A DNA stretch of 64,000 nt from Bidens hawaiensis (Eukaryota; Streptophyta; Magnoliopsida; Asterales; Asteraceae), in NCBI GenBank assembly GCA_021521415.1, contig JAIQDT010001127.1, forward strand, positions 124,001 to 188,000. Reading direction: 5' to 3'. The position numbers and the translations under genes were made by a program. The notes below the pieces were generated by a model, which searched no databases, had not been told where the DNA came from, and saw only the letters and a list, made by a program, of their open reading frames with translations. This document shows, piece after piece, positions 21,001-31,487 of this stretch; the stretch's first letter is position 1; each line of letters starts with the position of its first letter.

Positions 21001-22452
21001 GCCAGGTAATACATACCAGGTCCTTCACGCGTTTCTGAAGCATGTCATTCTCCACTTTGTTAGAATTAAGCTGAATCACAAACAAGATCATAAGGTATGT
21101 TAACATCATCAATCACAAAGTAAAGAGATGAATTAAACAACAACAATATAGCAAAAGAATATGAACCTCTGAGCTCAATTTTCTGTTCTCTTCATCGAGT
21201 TCTGCATTCCTCTTCTGTAACTCCTGTAGCTGTGACACCAATCCACTAATATCACTCTGCAACAAATCAACCAAACAAGACATACACATCAAACTTTGTA
21301 AGCATCTGCAATTCTGCATTACCCTTTAATCGAATTCACGATGTAAGAACATAAACGAATCTAGAACAGTTTTGCCTATTGGCAGTCTAGGGGTGCAAAC
21401 AAGCCGAGCCGCTCGTGAGCTACTTGAGCTCAGATCAATAAAAGATCGAAACGAGCCGAACCTCAAATAAAGCTCATTTAGTTATTGAACCCAAGCTTGA
21501 GCCTTGTGTATTTTTAAGGTTTACCTATTTTGGACTTCTATATGTACTAATTTTGCACTGCACAGCCAAGCGAGAGCCAGCCTTTGGCTTGTTTAAGGTA
21601 CCACACAAGCTCAAACCAAGCTATGCTCGTATACAGTTTTTCTCACATTTTATAAAAATAATAAACAAGCTGACCCCAAGCCTTAAAAAAACAACTCACT
21701 AGCCGAGCTCGAAACTAGCTCAATGAAACTAAATCACATAATAGGAGTCAATCAAGAACAAACCTCTGAGATTCCGCTTCCGCTAGACGACTTTTTGATC
21801 CCGAACAACTCTAATTCCAGATAACAAAACATAGATCCAATTAGCATAACATACGGTTCGCAAATTGATCAAACAATACAATACACAACACGTAAACTAA
21901 CAATTAACAGAAATGCTGCCGCTAGAGTTAGGCGGCAATGTTAGATCCAATTAACATAACATACAGTGTGCAAATTGACCAAACGACACGATACACAACA
22001 CGTAAACTAACAATTAACAGAAACTCTACTGCTACGGTTAGGAGGCAATGTTAGATCCAATTAACATAACATACGGTTTGGAAATTGATCAAACGACACG
22101 ATAAACAACACGTAAACTAACAATTAACATAAACGCAACCGCTAGGGTTAAGACGGAATATTAGATCCAAGTAACTTAACATACGATAAGCAAATTGATC
22201 AAACAAATTAGAATATAATTAATTTGAAATTAAAGTAGTAATAATAACCGGTAGGATTAGGAGGCAATGTGAGATCAGGTCCAGAGGAAGTTTTGCTTAA
22301 TTTCTGAGCCGCTCGCTTTTGACGAATCTCTTCCAACTGCAAATTTAAACGATTTATTTAATTCATGTAATTAATAAAAGTTAACGTAATTGAGAAAACT
22401 TTTGCGTGAATACCGTTCGTCGGCCTAGAGTTTCGTGATGCGACGACGCCAT
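18037..22452 (-). CDS. Fourteen-exon coiled-coil protein of unknown function
   Basis: Hand-built gene of 442 residues. Exons from the start: 22414-22452, 22249-22336, 21764-21810, 21167-21256, 21017-21070, 20633-20710, 20480-20548, 20245-20400, 19999-20149, 18984-19015, 18769-18858, 18579-18683, 18328-18504, 18037-18189. Every junction is GT-AG and the frame is continuous over 1329 nt, with a 32-nt microexon. The N-terminus ([13 protein letters not shown], then a basic [11 protein letters not shown] stretch) precedes a Ser/Gly linker; from about residue 60 nearly everything is heptad-like coiled coil rich in E, K, Q and L. The last residues ([11 protein letters not shown]) are hydrophobic and could be a weak membrane anchor. 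It looks like golgin- or myosin-tail-like plant coiled-coil proteins, but I do not recognise a named family. Introns carry tandem and dispersed repeats. Confidence 0.85.
21385..21730. repeat. Dispersed GAGCTCGAGCC-type repeat, copy 2 (intron 3 of coiled-coil gene)
   Basis: Starts near TAGGGGTGCAAAC, a common start of hAT-type non-autonomous elements, followed by AAGCCGAGCCGCTCGTGAGC. It shares a collinear core with the copy at 14950-15315 (GCTCATTTAGTTATT, GAGCCTTGTGTATTTT, TTTACCTATTTTGGACTTC). No clear target duplication was found by eye. Confidence 0.65.
21832..22205 (+). repeat. About 110-bp tandem repeat in intron 2 of the coiled-coil gene
   Basis: The unit begins GATCCAATTAACATAACATA, continues with GCAAATTGATCAAAC, ACACAACACGTAAACTAAC and AATTAACAGAAA, and ends GGCAATGTTA. 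Three full copies start near 21834, 21943 and 22052 and a partial one near 22163. The last words of the unit also match the beginning of exon-proximal sequence near 22259, hinting that the array grew from the exon 2 border. Confidence 0.8.
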
Positions 22453-22582
22453 TGCAGAGGGAGAGAGAGAGTTTTGGTAAGGTTTTTCTGGTTGGCCGTC
22501 CACAGCTACGAAGGAGAAAAGAAGCTAAATGTGGTTTTGAGACGGTATATAGTTTTATTTTGTTTGGAATCGTGAACATGTT

Positions 22583-22627
22583 GTCTGGGTACACTAGAGG
22601 TCCCCGGTTCGAACCCGGGCTCAGACA
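22583..22627 (+). pseudogene. tRNA-Val pseudogene lacking D arm and half the anticodon arm
   Basis: The 3' part AGGTCCCCGGTTCGAACC... is a perfect T arm (CCGGG/CCCGG stem around TTCGAAC), and the 3' acceptor strand CTCAGAC pairs over 7 bp with the 5' GTCTGGG (one G-T). Between them are only 13 bases instead of a D arm and full anticodon arm. The pieces match my memory of plant tRNA-Val, from which 29 nt would be missing (45 against 74 nt). The T arm alone also matches tRNA-Cys, but the acceptor stem does not. It lies 131 bp from the start codon of the coiled-coil gene, on the opposite strand. Confidence 0.7.
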
Positions 22628-23581
22628 ATTCATTTTTGGTTTTTTATGTTATATTTGTTCTTCACTATTGAAAGACAATTTTCATATTTTCATTTATGTT
22701 TTACATGGCCACTTATGACTGTTTTTCTTTTCCAGTTTGGTATTAAACTAACCCAAATAAGTAACTTGTTTTAGACGGGGTCAGGTTTACGATATGTTGT
22801 CTCAAAGACCAGTTGGAAGAGTGGAGCACGTAATGGATGGATTATTGCATGGAAGGCGTAAATGGAAAGGATACCATCCCAGGTATAGCTGGCTAGACGG
22901 AATATGATAGTTGACTCGATTATTTGTCTGATTTATGGCTACATGAAGGAAACGGTATTGTTAGCTTTTTTAAACTCACGAATAATTGATCGGATCATAC
23001 AAAAGTTTAGTCGAGTGACATTAAAGTTGGAAATGACTCACAAATTGTGTTGCCAGATTTTTAAGGAACTTCTCTGATAGACCAAATATTTTACACATGA
23101 CGTCGTGTGATTGGACGGAAACACCGTCGTCTAACATGAACAAATAGGTCGGGTACAATGACATTTGGATGAAAATTTTCTGGATTTTTTACCCGGTAGA
23201 CATTACATGGGCTTTCCCCTTAAAAAACACTCGTCATGATCTATGAATGTAACCTTTTAAATGAGTTAGTTTTGCTGTTAAAAAAGTATTAACTTCGCAG
23301 CTTGTTACCCGTTTCCAGCTGTATCAATATTAACATGAAAAATATCTTCACCATTACTCGCCACTTGTTAAGTAGAAACATTTTAATGAGTGGATTCACT
23401 TTGGCATATACCCAGAGTCAACAAGGACAAAACGCTAACATCAATCATCACTACATGACATCAGTGTGTGTATATATATATGAAGCCATGACTCACACAT
23501 TCAGATTCCTTTTGACAGTCTGTTGATGTAATCCGTCGTCGTTTCTCTTACTTTCATTGCCGCCTCTAAATCTCATCGCCT
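22628..23581. other. Intergenic, probable SMO2 promoter region
   Basis: No gene recognised between the tRNA remnant and the SMO2 ATG. The last 60 bp (C/T-rich, CGTCGTCGTTTCTCTTAC) look like the 5' untranslated leader of SMO2. Confidence 0.5.
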
Positions 23582-26500
23582 ATGGCTTCCGTCATTGACA
23601 CTGCTTGGACGGTAGTTATTATTAATTTGCTCTGTAATTCACACACGCACTCGTTATTTTGCCCTAATTTGATTTCATTAACAAATGTGTTATGTGTCTC
23701 ATTACTTCATACTGGATTCGGTTGTTATTAGATTTGAATATGTTGATTCAACGGCAATGAGATTTAGGTTTACGAGTAACGAGTAAGAATTTGTGCTATT
23801 GCTTTTTAGCTGCCATAATTAGGCACTGATTTACTTACATGAAGAGTTTCCATAGCAAATGCGTTGTGAGTTTGACGTTCTAAAGAGTTATGTCGTATCG
23901 TGCTTCAGATTCTGTATTTAGGTTTTGATGCATTGTTATGTGTTCGATGAAGTGTGAACTATTTGTGACATAACTTTCTAGCATTCGTTATGCGAGATTG
24001 CAAGAAGTTTGTTTATGTTAATGAAAGTGAACAAGGAATTTCGTTCGATAACTAAATGAACGAACACGAATAGAGGCCGTGTTTGTTCGATTGTGTTCCT
24101 GAACGTTCGATAATGTGTTCGTTAATGTTTGTTTATTGTGTTCCTGAACGTTCGATAATGTGTTCGATTGTGTTCCCCCGCATACTAATATCAGACTGAA
24201 CAAACATAGGCCATAGTATTTTTGTAGTACAGTCGATTTGTCATTTATCACCAAATTTTCATCACAGCTCGTATTGTTTCTTGCTTTAATAGATTTTTGC
24301 ACAAATCAAGACATGCAGAGCATGTGATGTGTGAGAAACTTGCTAAGTGTCACATTTATTCTATTTTTAGGCAGACCACAAAAGACTCTTCTTCCTAGAA
24401 TTCACAAACCAACCAATGGCTTATAAATAATGTACATCATGCAATAAACTGGTCTTTGCTAAACACTAGTGAATATTTTTTATAAGCAGCATCACATGGT
24501 ATTATTGTAAGTTTGTAACATCTAACCAAATTGTTTTTGACCTGTATTTATTTTATGTTTTTGCAGTACTTAATCACTCATTTTAGTGACTTTCAGCTGG
24601 CATGTGTTGGTAGCTTTTTTCTTCATGAAGCTGTTTTCTTCTTATCAGGGCTGCCTTTCATATACATAGAAAGGGCAGGATGGCTCAAAAAGTACAAAAT
24701 TCAGGTTTATCTATTGGGTCTCGTGTACCCTTAAACTAACTTCATACATTACTGCATTTTTATACGGAAATATTTTATATTTGTTTCATCAACAACTGAC
24801 ATTTTGTTTGCAGGCCAAGAATAACACAACTGAAGCTCAAGAGAAATGTATTACTCGTCTACTTTTATATCATTTTTGTGTCAACTTACCTGTCATGCTT
24901 GCTTCTTATCCGGTCTTCAGCTTCATGGGAATGAGAAGTAGCCTTCCACTGCCATCCTGGTATTTTCAGGTTCTTTATATGCTAGCACTTTAGTTGTAGA
25001 TTAGAGGTGTCAAAAACGTGGAGCCAGGGTCAAAATGGGTAATTTTTATACGGGCCGAAAAAAGTCAAGTTGAACCGAAATTATTTTTGGCTTTTTTTTA
25101 TTATTTGGAATGTGAAATGGACTTTGAAATCTTAGCGTGCCTCCAGACGGCACGTTTTCCGTTGTACACTTTCTTGAGTTGGTCAAACAAATGGGCTGGG
25201 CTACTGGCCAAAACGGATCGGGTTGATCCAAAACACTTTTTGTTCAAGAATTTTGATTTTGTTAAAACAACTAGTGTCAAATATGATTAAAGTTATAATA
25301 TTCAGTTAGTAATCTGATTTTTAGAATAAAATGACGTGGCGACTTTATGCGATAAAATTACACATTGGGTGGCTTTCAACCAGTTTGACATGCTCTAAAT
25401 AGTGTTTTTAGGCCGGTAAACGAACCGAATGAACACGAATTGGCATGTTCGTGTTTGTTTGTTCAACTTTAACCGGAAAAGCTATCGAACTTTAACAGTT
25501 AAACAAATGGGGTTTTCTTGTTCGTGTTAGCTCGTTAAGAAAATGAGCGTATTCATGTTATTTGTGGTCGCTCGTAATAGTTCAAATATAAACAAACGTA
25601 ACTAGCAAACATCAATTAAAAGTAAACGTGAATATCAATCTGTTGGGCCTAAAAAAATAATAAACTAAATTGTAATCATAAACCAACAAACATAAACAAA
25701 AATAAATAATCGTAAACGAACGTTGACAAACATAAATGAATGAACGACTAATGAGACATGTGTTCATGTTCGTTCATTTAGCTAAATGAACAAAAAAATT
25801 TGCTGTTTGTTCGTTTATTAAAGATACAAACATAAACGAACTTCCATTTGGCCGGTTCACTGAATGTTTACTTCGTTTACAGGCCTGGTTTTCTATCTGT
25901 TTGACCTAGTACTCAAGTAGAGATAAAATATAACCCGAATTGACCAATAACCCATTTATAAGTAAATAGGTTGAAATTGCCAACATTACTGTATAGATCA
26001 TTGTTTGTACCTCTTGGTGTTGACAAGTTAGTTACATCCTAGTTTTTGGAATTGTATCTTTCTATTATGCATACTGTAATAGTAGTGAGTCATTTACCTT
26101 TTACTGTGCAGGAAAGTGATCTCGACTCAGATATTATTCTACTTCATTGTGGAAGATTTCATATTTTACTGGGGACACAGGATTTTACATACCAAATGGC
26201 TCTACAAGCATGTTCATAGCGTCCATCATGAGTACGTTAAAACCCTCAATAACAAGATGTGCGGGTTGGGTTACGGGTCAAACCGGGTTGGGTTGACTCG
26301 CAAACACTTTTTTTTGTCCATTTTCAGTTTCTTATAAATCATTAATGTGTTTGATATATTTACAAAACAGTTCATCTTCAATTATAATCTAAATCTTTGA
26401 CCCATTCTATGTTAAGTGTATTCACTGATACATATGGTATTATTATGTTACAGGTATGCAACACCTTTTGGATTGACATCTGAGTATGCTCACCCGGCAG

Positions 26501-27461
26501 AAATATTATTCCTTGGTTTTGCCACTATTTTCGGTCCTGCCATCACGGGCCCTCATCTTATAACTCTCTGGTTGTGGATGGTGGTTAGAGTTCTCGAAAC
26601 AGTTGAGGCGCATTGTGGTTACCATTTCCTATGGAGTCCGTCAAATTTTCTTCCTTTATATGGAGGGTTAGTAATTTCATACGCGCAATTTGAATTTACC
26701 ATTCTTTTTCAGGATGATATCGTGTGGTAAACATGTGTTTTAATAAATTTTCAGATCTGATTTTCATGATTATCATCACCGACTGATTTATACCAAATCG
26801 GGGAACTATGCTTCAACATTTGTCTACATGGATTGGTAAGGCTCTATACTTTAGATCATAACTGTTGTAATGATTATCTTATTATTATGACTCGGAGTTG
26901 CAGTAATTTGTTTTATAAGTTTGGATAAACATGATTGACTTTGGATTATCAAAGGGTAAAGAAAATTACTTATTTACTCATCTTTAAGCATACTTCTAGA
27001 CTGTTTGATTTACCAGAATGTCGTTTTTTATGTTTACACCAAGTCTGGCGATCTGGCCAAAAACATGCCTGGTGACGAGAATGACTCCTTAAATTAATTT
27101 TTTTGGAAAGTATGATAATGCCCCCGTGTCAAGCTAGCACAATATTCACGGGTTTGGGTTTAGTCTAAATGGGTTGAGTCAGTTTCAGGTAAAATCCCAT
27201 GAACACATCCCGTTAAACTTGTTTTTTTCTTATAGTTTTTTAAAAATGTGTTTTATGTAATAAGTTAAACTGATAGGGTATTTGATGTCAAATTTAAAAG
27301 TTAGGAGTTAGCAATTGAGGACATGAATCTTTGCAACTCGGTTATGTTTTATCGTATGATCTTATTTAAATCATTTTGTCAGGCTATTCGGCACAGACCA
27401 TGGTTACAGAAAACTGAAGGCACTTAAAAATGAAGAGGAAGTTGAGTTAAAGGACAACTGA
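23582..27461 (+). CDS. SMO2: Sterol 4-alpha-methyl oxidase, SMO2 type
   Basis: ER membrane di-iron enzyme that oxidises the 4-alpha-methyl group of 24-ethylidenelophenol-type sterols, the second C-4 demethylation of plant sterol synthesis, working with 3-beta-HSD/C4-decarboxylase and ERG28. Exons: 23582-23611, 24567-24704, 24814-24959, 26112-26231, 26454-26666, 26755-26835, 27383-27461; GT-AG throughout, 807 nt, 268 residues, normal for SMO2. The fatty acid hydroxylase histidine boxes are intact: HRILH (127-131), HSVHH (140-144) and HDYHH (220-224), with EAHCGYH in between. Hydrophobic segments lie around residues 22-42, 72-90, 112-124 and 165-190. The block YATPFGLTSEYAHPAEI separates SMO2 from SMO1 by memory. 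Intron 3 (24960-26111) contains a MITE-like repeat. A 10-codon first exon makes the start easy to miss. Confidence 0.93.
24040..24185. repeat. GTTCGATAATGTGTTCG repeats in SMO2 intron 1
   Basis: 'CCTGAACGTTCGATAATGTG' occurs twice (24101 and 24143) with further GAACGAACACGAAT words, a fragment of the dispersed GTTCGTG-rich repeat family also present in PP1 introns and at 25415-25890. Confidence 0.6.
25412..25885. mobile_element. MITE-like element in SMO2 intron 3
   Basis: Begins AGGCCGGTAAACGAACCGAA and ends TTCGTTTACAGGCCT, so the ends form imperfect inverted repeats (AGGCC.GTAAACGAA). The interior is full of GTTCGTGTTTG and CATAAACGAACG words and contains 'CTGTTGGGCCTAAA', also found downstream of the hAT element in PP1 intron 2 (near 8416). 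Flanking 8-mers are similar but not identical, so the target duplication is unproven. Confidence 0.6.
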
Positions 27462-27794
27462 AAGCACCAACTAAAACATGATTGTACACCAAAATGAGCT
27501 GTGTCACGAAAAAGGTAATCGTTTTTATTGATTTGTTGGTTACTGTTGTAGAATCAACTCAAACTTTTTTCAATTTCAGATGTGTTCTTAGTTTTTACAT
27601 ATGCCTTATGAAACTACTTTTAAAGACTAGAGGTGACAATTTGATCCATGTAACTCGAAAGTTATAAAACTACCCGAACTAACTTATCAAATACGATAAA
27701 TATGAACATTAACTTTGATTGAATTTTAAACAAAATAAAACATTACCAAGTGTTTATATTACAAAGTATAGGTGATCAAATCGGGTTGGTCAAA

Positions 27795-27972
27795 GGAACC
27801 GGAACCGGTTCAGAACCGGTTCCATTAGTCAACATCACTGTTTAAACCGGTTCCATGTTCGAACCGGTTAGGGAACCGAACCGGTTCCCCAACCCTCGGA
27901 CCCGGAACCGGTGGAACCGGTTCTGACAGGTTCCTAAACCGGTTCTTACACTGTAACCGGTTCCAACCGGTT
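27795..27972. repeat. Left subterminal GGAACCGGTTC cluster of the hAT element
   Basis: About ten GAACCGGTT words and partial variants in 180 bp, many of them palindromic GGAACCGGTTCC. Subterminal repeats of this kind are the usual transposase-binding sites of hAT elements. Confidence 0.8.
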
Positions 27973-28219
27973 ACAGTGTAAAAAATAATTTTTTTTTTCG
28001 TTTTTCGTTTCCGCTGCTCGTATTTGTATAACATGTTAAATAAAAAAAACAATTAACATAAAATTCATTTTATTTACTTTAAGGAGTTCAAAAAAAAAAT
28101 GTTACATGTTTTAAAATATTCAAAAACAAACTAACAAAACATTAAACTTATAAATATAAAGTTGTGACATATTATTTCTAGAAAAGCCTTCTTGTTCGTC
28201 GTAATTATTGAGTGACGAC

Positions 28220-30256
28220 TTATTCATCAGAATTACTTGTAGAAACGCCTTCTTGTTCGTCGTGCACTCGAACATCAAGTGGTGTTTCGTCTTCCAGAGT
28301 GGTTACGTGTTGAACACGATCGATTGAGTCCAAGTGATCCTTCAAGCAAATGCACATCTCCACCGACTCCGAATTCAGTCTTGTTCTTCTCACCGATATT
28401 ACCCTGCCACTAAGAGAAAAAGCAGATTCCGAAGCTACCGTAGAAGCTTGGGCGGTTAGTAAATCACGGGCCATGGTGGCAAGAATCGGAAACTCGGTTT
28501 CCTTTACCTTCCACCAAGCCAAAACATCAAAAGTGCCATATTCCTCTTCGGATAAACCGGTAGAGAAATCATATGCACTATACCTTCCTAGTTCGCTTGA
28601 AGGGGTGTTACCCCTTTGTTTTTTAGCCGTTACGTTGCGAACGGTGTTCATAAGGCTAATCATGGGGTCTCGTACTCTAGGAGCACTTGAACTTGATGAA
28701 GACCCCCCCGGCGTAGGCATGTGTATGTTTGACCCATATTTATTTATATAAAAGTCATACATAAATTTAAAATTCAAGTTAAAATCATTTTGTGCCTCTG
28801 TTGAAAAGTTTGGGTCAACTTCATGCATATCTAAGGCTGAAAAAATTTCGTCTATCACACATTCAACCCCCGTAACATTTAACATTGGGTTTAAAGCGGC
28901 GGCGCAAGTAAAAATCGGTGGCAATTCAAGAAAGTATTTTTTTAATTTAAATTTCATTGGTAATATGATGTTTGAAAACATTGGACTTTTATTTTCAAAT
29001 TCTTTAAGATTGTTAACGATTAAAAATAACTCCGAAAGAACCAAGGGACTTGTCGGATAATACGTTCCCGATAGTTTCGTAGTTGATGTTTTAAAAACTT
29101 CAAGAAAAGTCGATAAGTCATTGATAATTTCCCATTTCTCATTTGAAAAGGGGATTGCCAAATCATTCTCGGCAAGACTAGAATGAAACATTTGTAAAGT
29201 GTCTCTTTGTTTCAAAGCACTTTGAAACATTATGCAAGTGGAATTCCATCGATGAGGTACATCCCAATTAGCTCCCAAAGCTTTTCTTCCCGTATCTTTA
29301 CAAAATTTTCTATAATCCATTTGTCTTTTTTTACTTTTCTTAAAAACTTCATGTAGCATTACTCTAAAATCGTTTATAACCGATGTAACCTCATCCGAAG
29401 CAAGTCCGTCTTGCACGATTAAATTAATGATATGTGCAACACACCTTGAGTGAAAAAATACACCATTGCAAATCGGCGTATATTTTAATTTTAATTTATC
29501 AACCGCCGATGTATTATTCGACGCGTTATCAAATGCAATTGAAAATATTTTATTTTCTAGTTTATAAGTTTTTATAACATAATCTAAAATTTCAAACAAA
29601 TTATCTCCCGTATGTGGATACTCAAAGAGTTCGAAAGCAATGGTGCGTTTCATCATTTCCCACGATGACGGTTCTACCCAATGAGCGGTGACACAAAGAT
29701 AAGATTCGGGTAGACCATGTGGAGCCGACCAAACATCAGTAGTTAAGTTTATTCCCGTATTTATATTTTCAAAATATGCAATTAGTACCTCTTTGGCCTT
29801 CTTCCACAATTTTAAACAATAACGTTTAAGAGTATGACGACTTACGTGAGTGTATTGTGGTTGAAGCGTATCTCGAATCATGGCGGTTAAGCGAGGGTTG
29901 TCGAAGTGGCTAAACGGCAAAGCTTCTTGAATCACAAACTTCGCCATACGATCTTGAACTCGATCAATTTGGTATGTAAATATTCCGCCTTCACTATCCA
30001 TTTGCGTTTGTTGCGACTCGACGTTCTGTTTCAACGCCCTGCAGTACGGTCTTTCGATGTGTTTCTTCAAATTTGAATTCGAAAGTGGGTTTAAATAAAT
30101 CCCACAAAACTTGCACCGAGCCTTCAATGAATGGTCACTCAATTCAACCAAATCCCAATTGCACCAAATCTCTTGATTACGATTATGAGGTACAATACGA
30201 ACGAAACTTGGTCCGGCGGTGGAACCTTGACCAACCGATGATTGTGAGGCAGCCAT
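28220..30256 (-). CDS. hAT transposase with BED zinc finger (RICESLEEPER/Ac-like)
   Basis: 678-residue single-exon protein from ATG 30256. It would bind the element's ends and cut and join DNA in the nucleus. Residues about 28-75 form a BED zinc finger (Cys48, Cys51, His66, Cys72). The RNase H-like core includes TTDVWS and AFDNASNN, expected to carry the two catalytic aspartates, and the insertion domain lies between the second aspartate and the C-terminus. The hAT dimerisation domain is near the end (about 590-650: DVLAWWKV, then ASTVASESAFSLSGRVI). There are no stops or frameshifts and the length is typical of RICESLEEPER/DAYSLEEPER-type proteins. Together with intact ends and target duplication, this suggests recent activity; domesticated host function is unlikely because ends and duplication are still present. 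Confidence 0.93.
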   Translation of the reverse strand: MAASQSSVGQGSTAGPSFVRIVPHNRNQEIWCNWDLVELSDHSLKARCKFCGIYLNPLSNSNLKKHIERPYCRALKQNVESQQTQMDSEGGIFTYQIDRVQDRMAKFVIQEALPFSHFDNPRLTAMIRDTLQPQYTHVSRHTLKRYCLKLWKKAKEVLIAYFENINTGINLTTDVWSAPHGLPESYLCVTAHWVEPSSWEMMKRTIAFELFEYPHTGDNLFEILDYVIKTYKLENKIFSIAFDNASNNTSAVDKLKLKYTPICNGVFFHSRCVAHIINLIVQDGLASDEVTSVINDFRVMLHEVFKKSKKRQMDYRKFCKDTGRKALGANWDVPHRWNSTCIMFQSALKQRDTLQMFHSSLAENDLAIPFSNEKWEIINDLSTFLEVFKTSTTKLSGTYYPTSPLVLSELFLIVNNLKEFENKSPMFSNIILPMKFKLKKYFLELPPIFTCAAALNPMLNVTGVECVIDEIFSALDMHEVDPNFSTEAQNDFNLNFKFMYDFYINKYGSNIHMPTPGGSSSSSSAPRVRDPMISLMNTVRNVTAKKQRGNTPSSELGRYSAYDFSTGLSEEEYGTFDVLAWWKVKETEFPILATMARDLLTAQASTVASESAFSLSGRVISVRRTRLNSESVEMCICLKDHLDSIDRVQHVTTLEDETPLDVRVHDEQEGVSTSNSDE

Positions 30257-30499
30257 AACAACAAATATGAATATAGAAGAAGAGAAAACAAGAGATTAGA
30301 GAACTCAGAACGTTGTAATAGCGTTTTTTTGTATTTTTTTGCGTTCGGGTTTGCGTTTTGAGTGTTGTGATGAACCCATTACACCAAATACCTATTTATA
30401 CTAGTAGTGGGGTGTTTGGGGAGCCAAAAAACGGCCATTTTTGACCCCAACGGTCAAAAAACGGCCATAAAACCGTTTCCCAACGGCTAGAACCACTCC

Positions 30500-30715
30500 A
30501 ACGGCTATAACCGGTTCCGAACCGGTTCCGGTCGAACCGGTTCCAGAACCGGTTCCGGTTCGGTTCCGGTTCCTACCCGGTCCACCTCCAAACATGTCAA
30601 ACCGGTTCCGGATCATCGGGTTGAAACGGAACCGAACCGGTTCCTACGAAAAACGGGTAGGAACCGGTTCGGTTCCGGTTCGGTTCCACCGAACTGGTTC
30701 CAGGAACCGGTTTTG
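30500..30715. repeat. Right subterminal GGAACCGGTTC cluster of the hAT element
   Basis: About a dozen GGTTCCGGTTC and GAACCGGTTCC words in about 215 bp, the mirror of the cluster at the left end. Confidence 0.8.
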
Positions 30716-30736
30716 TTGTCCACCTCTATTACAAAG

Positions 30737-31487
30737 CACAAACAAGGTTTAATGTCACGGCATACTAGAAAATCGAAGTATTTTAGTTTTTCTTAACCAA
30801 AATATAATTTTTATATATATATATATATATATAATTTCTTTTTATTTGTGAAAATAGATTCCACAATATTAAAACCTACATACATACCAAAATATAAGTT
30901 ACCCCATTATTTCATATTTCATGCAAGGCCTAATATTGATGGTTGTAACGTTCTCCTTGTCCGCATATACAACGTCACAACATTCCCTCCTACTTCCCTC
31001 CTGAAAACAAAACATAGATCAAGTCAACTAGTTTTGCCAGCATGATTCGTAGTCGTACCAATTAATAAAAGTATTTTTCCAACTATCCAATTAATTAAAC
31101 AATGATATTAAAACCTAACCGGATCCTAACAGGTTCGGTTGGTTGTTGACCCGAAACTAGTTTCATCAGTTGGTTTTTTACGAACGGCAGTTGTACCAGT
31201 TCAGTGATTAGACATTTAGACCTGCGTTTTTATATAGGTTATAAGTTTTGAACTTAGAAACATCATCTCTTGCACATAAAATAAAAGTATTTTTCCAACT
31301 ATCCAAAAAATGTTTTATATTAAATCTTCCAATAAAAAATATCTCTTCACTATTTTATTTCTTTTTGAAAACAATATATGTTGTCAAATATAAATTAAAC
31401 ATTATACTATTTAATTTTATGTAATGTGTGAATATTTATTTTTTAAATTTGATTATAAATACATATGCTTTAACTACTCCTACCAGT
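30737..31487. other. Intergenic AT-rich DNA
   Basis: Contains a (TA)n tract (30813-30831) and no recognisable gene. Confidence 0.55.

Larger units (their letters stand above)
27767..30728 (-). mobile_element. Complete hAT DNA transposon with transposase
   Basis: 2962 bp. The left end reads TATAGGTGATCAAA and the inverted right end TAGAGGTGGACAAC, giving short imperfect terminal inverted repeats. Flanks are an exact 8-bp duplication TTACAAAG (27759-27766 and 30729-30736), diagnostic of hAT insertion. Both subterminal regions are crowded with GGAACCGGTTCC palindromes. A single uninterrupted transposase gene lies inside (28220-30256). The element sits about 300 bp downstream of SMO2 and may be able to move. 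Confidence 0.93.

Noticed and set aside
22583..22627. Functional tRNA gene
   Set aside because: Only 45 bases; no D arm or complete anticodon arm and no A box, so listed as pseudogene.
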